Origin: Tetranychus cinnabarinus
Taxonomy: Eukaryota > Arthropoda > Arachnida > Trombidiformes > Tetranychidae
Direction of reading: 5' to 3'
DNA length: 64,000 nucleotides
Assembly (NCBI GenBank): GCA_022266195.1
Contig: WHVY01000003.1
Span: forward strand, 4,712,001-4,776,000
Below, in pieces: positions 62,690-64,000 of the stretch. A program made the position numbers and the translations under genes. The notes under the pieces were generated by a model. That model was not told where the DNA came from. It did no database searches and saw only the letters and a list, made by a program, of their open reading frames with translations. The first letter of the stretch is position 1; the number at the start of each line of letters is the position of its first letter.

Positions 62690-63310
62690 TTTTTCTTGGT
62701 TAATTATTTGATGTAATATCACCGGTTAATTTGTTGATAAAGTTGACGATAGAGAGAAATGTTAATATTTCAATAGACGGAAAGGATTTAAAAGTATGCA
62801 TATAAGCTTTCTATCACACTGTTGTTGAAGATGGTTTATATTGAGAGTTGTGTTGAAAAGTCCAATTTACATGATCGTTTATTTACCAAAACCAATTGAC
62901 AGTTAGAAAATTATAAAACACAAGTAAAAAAGTGAAGGTAGAAAATATTAACAGATTACAGATTTTTTGTCACACTGTTGATGATGATATTAAAGATGGT
63001 ATGTTGGGCTTTCCAATTCATAGTTACCTGGTTGTCTTTTGATCATTCTCATGATCTACCATTGTGAAAAAGGAAAAGTTTCAAGAGATAAATAAATATA
63101 ATTATAGACTATGAGGTGAGATCAGAATGTAGATAACTCTAGTATCGATGATTAGATGATGGAGATAAAAGATTGAACAACATTATGTTTAATAAATCAA
63201 CAAAAAAAGGTTTGGATCTTGGTCAACTGATGTCTAGAGAGCTCTGTATACACAGAACAACAAAATGGAGGATAAACAAGGGAGATAGTGAGAAGGGAGG
63301 AAGATAAAAA
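62690..63310 (-). promoter_or_regulatory. Promoter/first-exon cassette, diverged copy D
   Basis: Mini-exon near 63028-63062 reads MVDHENDQKTT, then the donor CCAG|GTAACT, two bases longer than in copies A-C so the phase differs. The shared flank includes GAAGGTAGAAAATATT and CACTGTTG-TGATGAT segments, also in copy A, and CCATTTTG near 63270. The TATA-like box is weak. It lies upstream of the DUF7042-type gene. Confidence 0.4.
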
Positions 63311-64000
63311 AGAGGGGAAAAAGAAGACTTGTTTTTTAGGTAAAGAGAGAGAGAGAAATGAAACTAAACGAGGGAAGAGCTGAACAAGCAGGAGAAATCA
63401 AAAGAAGGGACTGAAGAAGGGCATTTTTATCAAACTTAATCATTTAATCAATCAGTTAAATGTAAAATTGGACGCAAAATAATCATTTAATTTGATCTAT
63501 CTTTCATGTTATTGCAAGACTGAGAATACCGGAATACGGAAAATACACAATAAAAGAGCAAATCTAAACAGATATTGAACTCGAGTGAAAACGGCATAAT
63601 CTGTTCGTAATGATAAGCAGGAATTTTGAATATAACTTTATGTAAAAATGAAATTAACCTTTGACAATGTCTGAGTCCAATAATCATTGTTACGATTCAT
63701 AGATGTGGTGGCGATTGATCAGGATATGTTTTTTCGGTTTCTTTTAAGGGATTTAATCAGACAAAAAATATCATAACTAATTTTTTTCGTATTTTGATTA
63801 AGTTTTGGAAGCACTATTTAGCAAACAATCTTATGTGTTGACAAAATCCTAGCTATAGTTATTGTATTTACCTTTAAATAAGCTAGAATTAAAAGTTGCT
63901 ACATTTCTGTAAACGTTGCGAAGCCAATAATTTATCCAAAAGACTCCAATTTACCAGGAATACCAGATTCTGATAAAGAAACCCAATATTCCAATACGAT
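63311..64000. other. Right edge of the window
   Basis: Begins with a purine-rich tract (about 63300-63420, GAGAGAGAGAGAAA) and continues AT-rich to the end. No gene supported. Confidence 0.4.

Noticed and set aside
1..64000. CRISPR arrays, bacterial operons or viral genes
   Set aside because: No direct-repeat/spacer array and no prokaryotic gene organisation; all genes fit spliced animal loci.

Overview
The window is nuclear DNA of an arthropod. It is AT-rich by eye, its genes are intact and multi-exon, and many introns are only about 60-100 bp. The protein families point to a chelicerate, and a mite is my best guess: a selenocysteine thioredoxin reductase fused to glutaredoxin, ecdysozoan secreted DUF7042-7045-type proteins, and Asn/Ser-rich low-complexity tracts in nuclear proteins. 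The species cannot be fixed without a search. Exon boundaries were read by eye from GT/AG sites, reading phase and family similarity, and may be off by a base in places.

Layout. 1-6.7 kb (-): BAH-domain chromatin protein (BAHD1/winged eye type), running off the left edge. 9.6-12.5 kb (+): thioredoxin glutathione reductase with a UGA selenocysteine codon and a SECIS element. 13.3-17.3 kb: a complete Mutator-like (MULE) DNA transposon with 9-bp target-site duplications, a MULE/SWIM/Ulp1/PHD transposase and a second small zinc-finger ORF. 17.6-23.4 kb (-): ZSWIM8. 25.2-28.8 kb: three small unrecognised genes. 29.7-33.0 kb (-): AF10/AF17 (MLLT10/MLLT6). 36.5-39.2 kb (-): flotillin-2. 40.9-49.0 kb (-): a LAR-type receptor tyrosine phosphatase whose signal-peptide exon splices directly to fibronectin repeats, without Ig domains. 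50.4-51.9 kb (+): SLC17-family transporter. 53.3-54.1 kb (-): secreted CAP-superfamily protein. 55.0-58.0 kb (+): calnexin. 59.3-62.1 kb (-): secreted multi-domain cysteine-rich protein.

Most genes are conserved housekeeping or developmental loci with no evident joint pathway. Three layers of sequence are not ordinary genes. First, the transposase coding region carries about 20 copies of a palindrome, consensus GTGAGCTCAC, in all three reading frames, with the stop-forming frame edited only at the base that would make a stop. None occurs in the rest of the element. Second, a dispersed family of minus-strand promoter-plus-first-exon cassettes (7.2, 26.8, 34.7 and, diverged, 63.0 kb) shares a TATA-like box, an ATG mini-exon and a splice donor, each copy lying upstream of a different minus-strand gene. 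A second cassette pair lies at 23.6 and 27.8 kb. Third, several hairpin MITE-like elements sit in introns and intergenic DNA.
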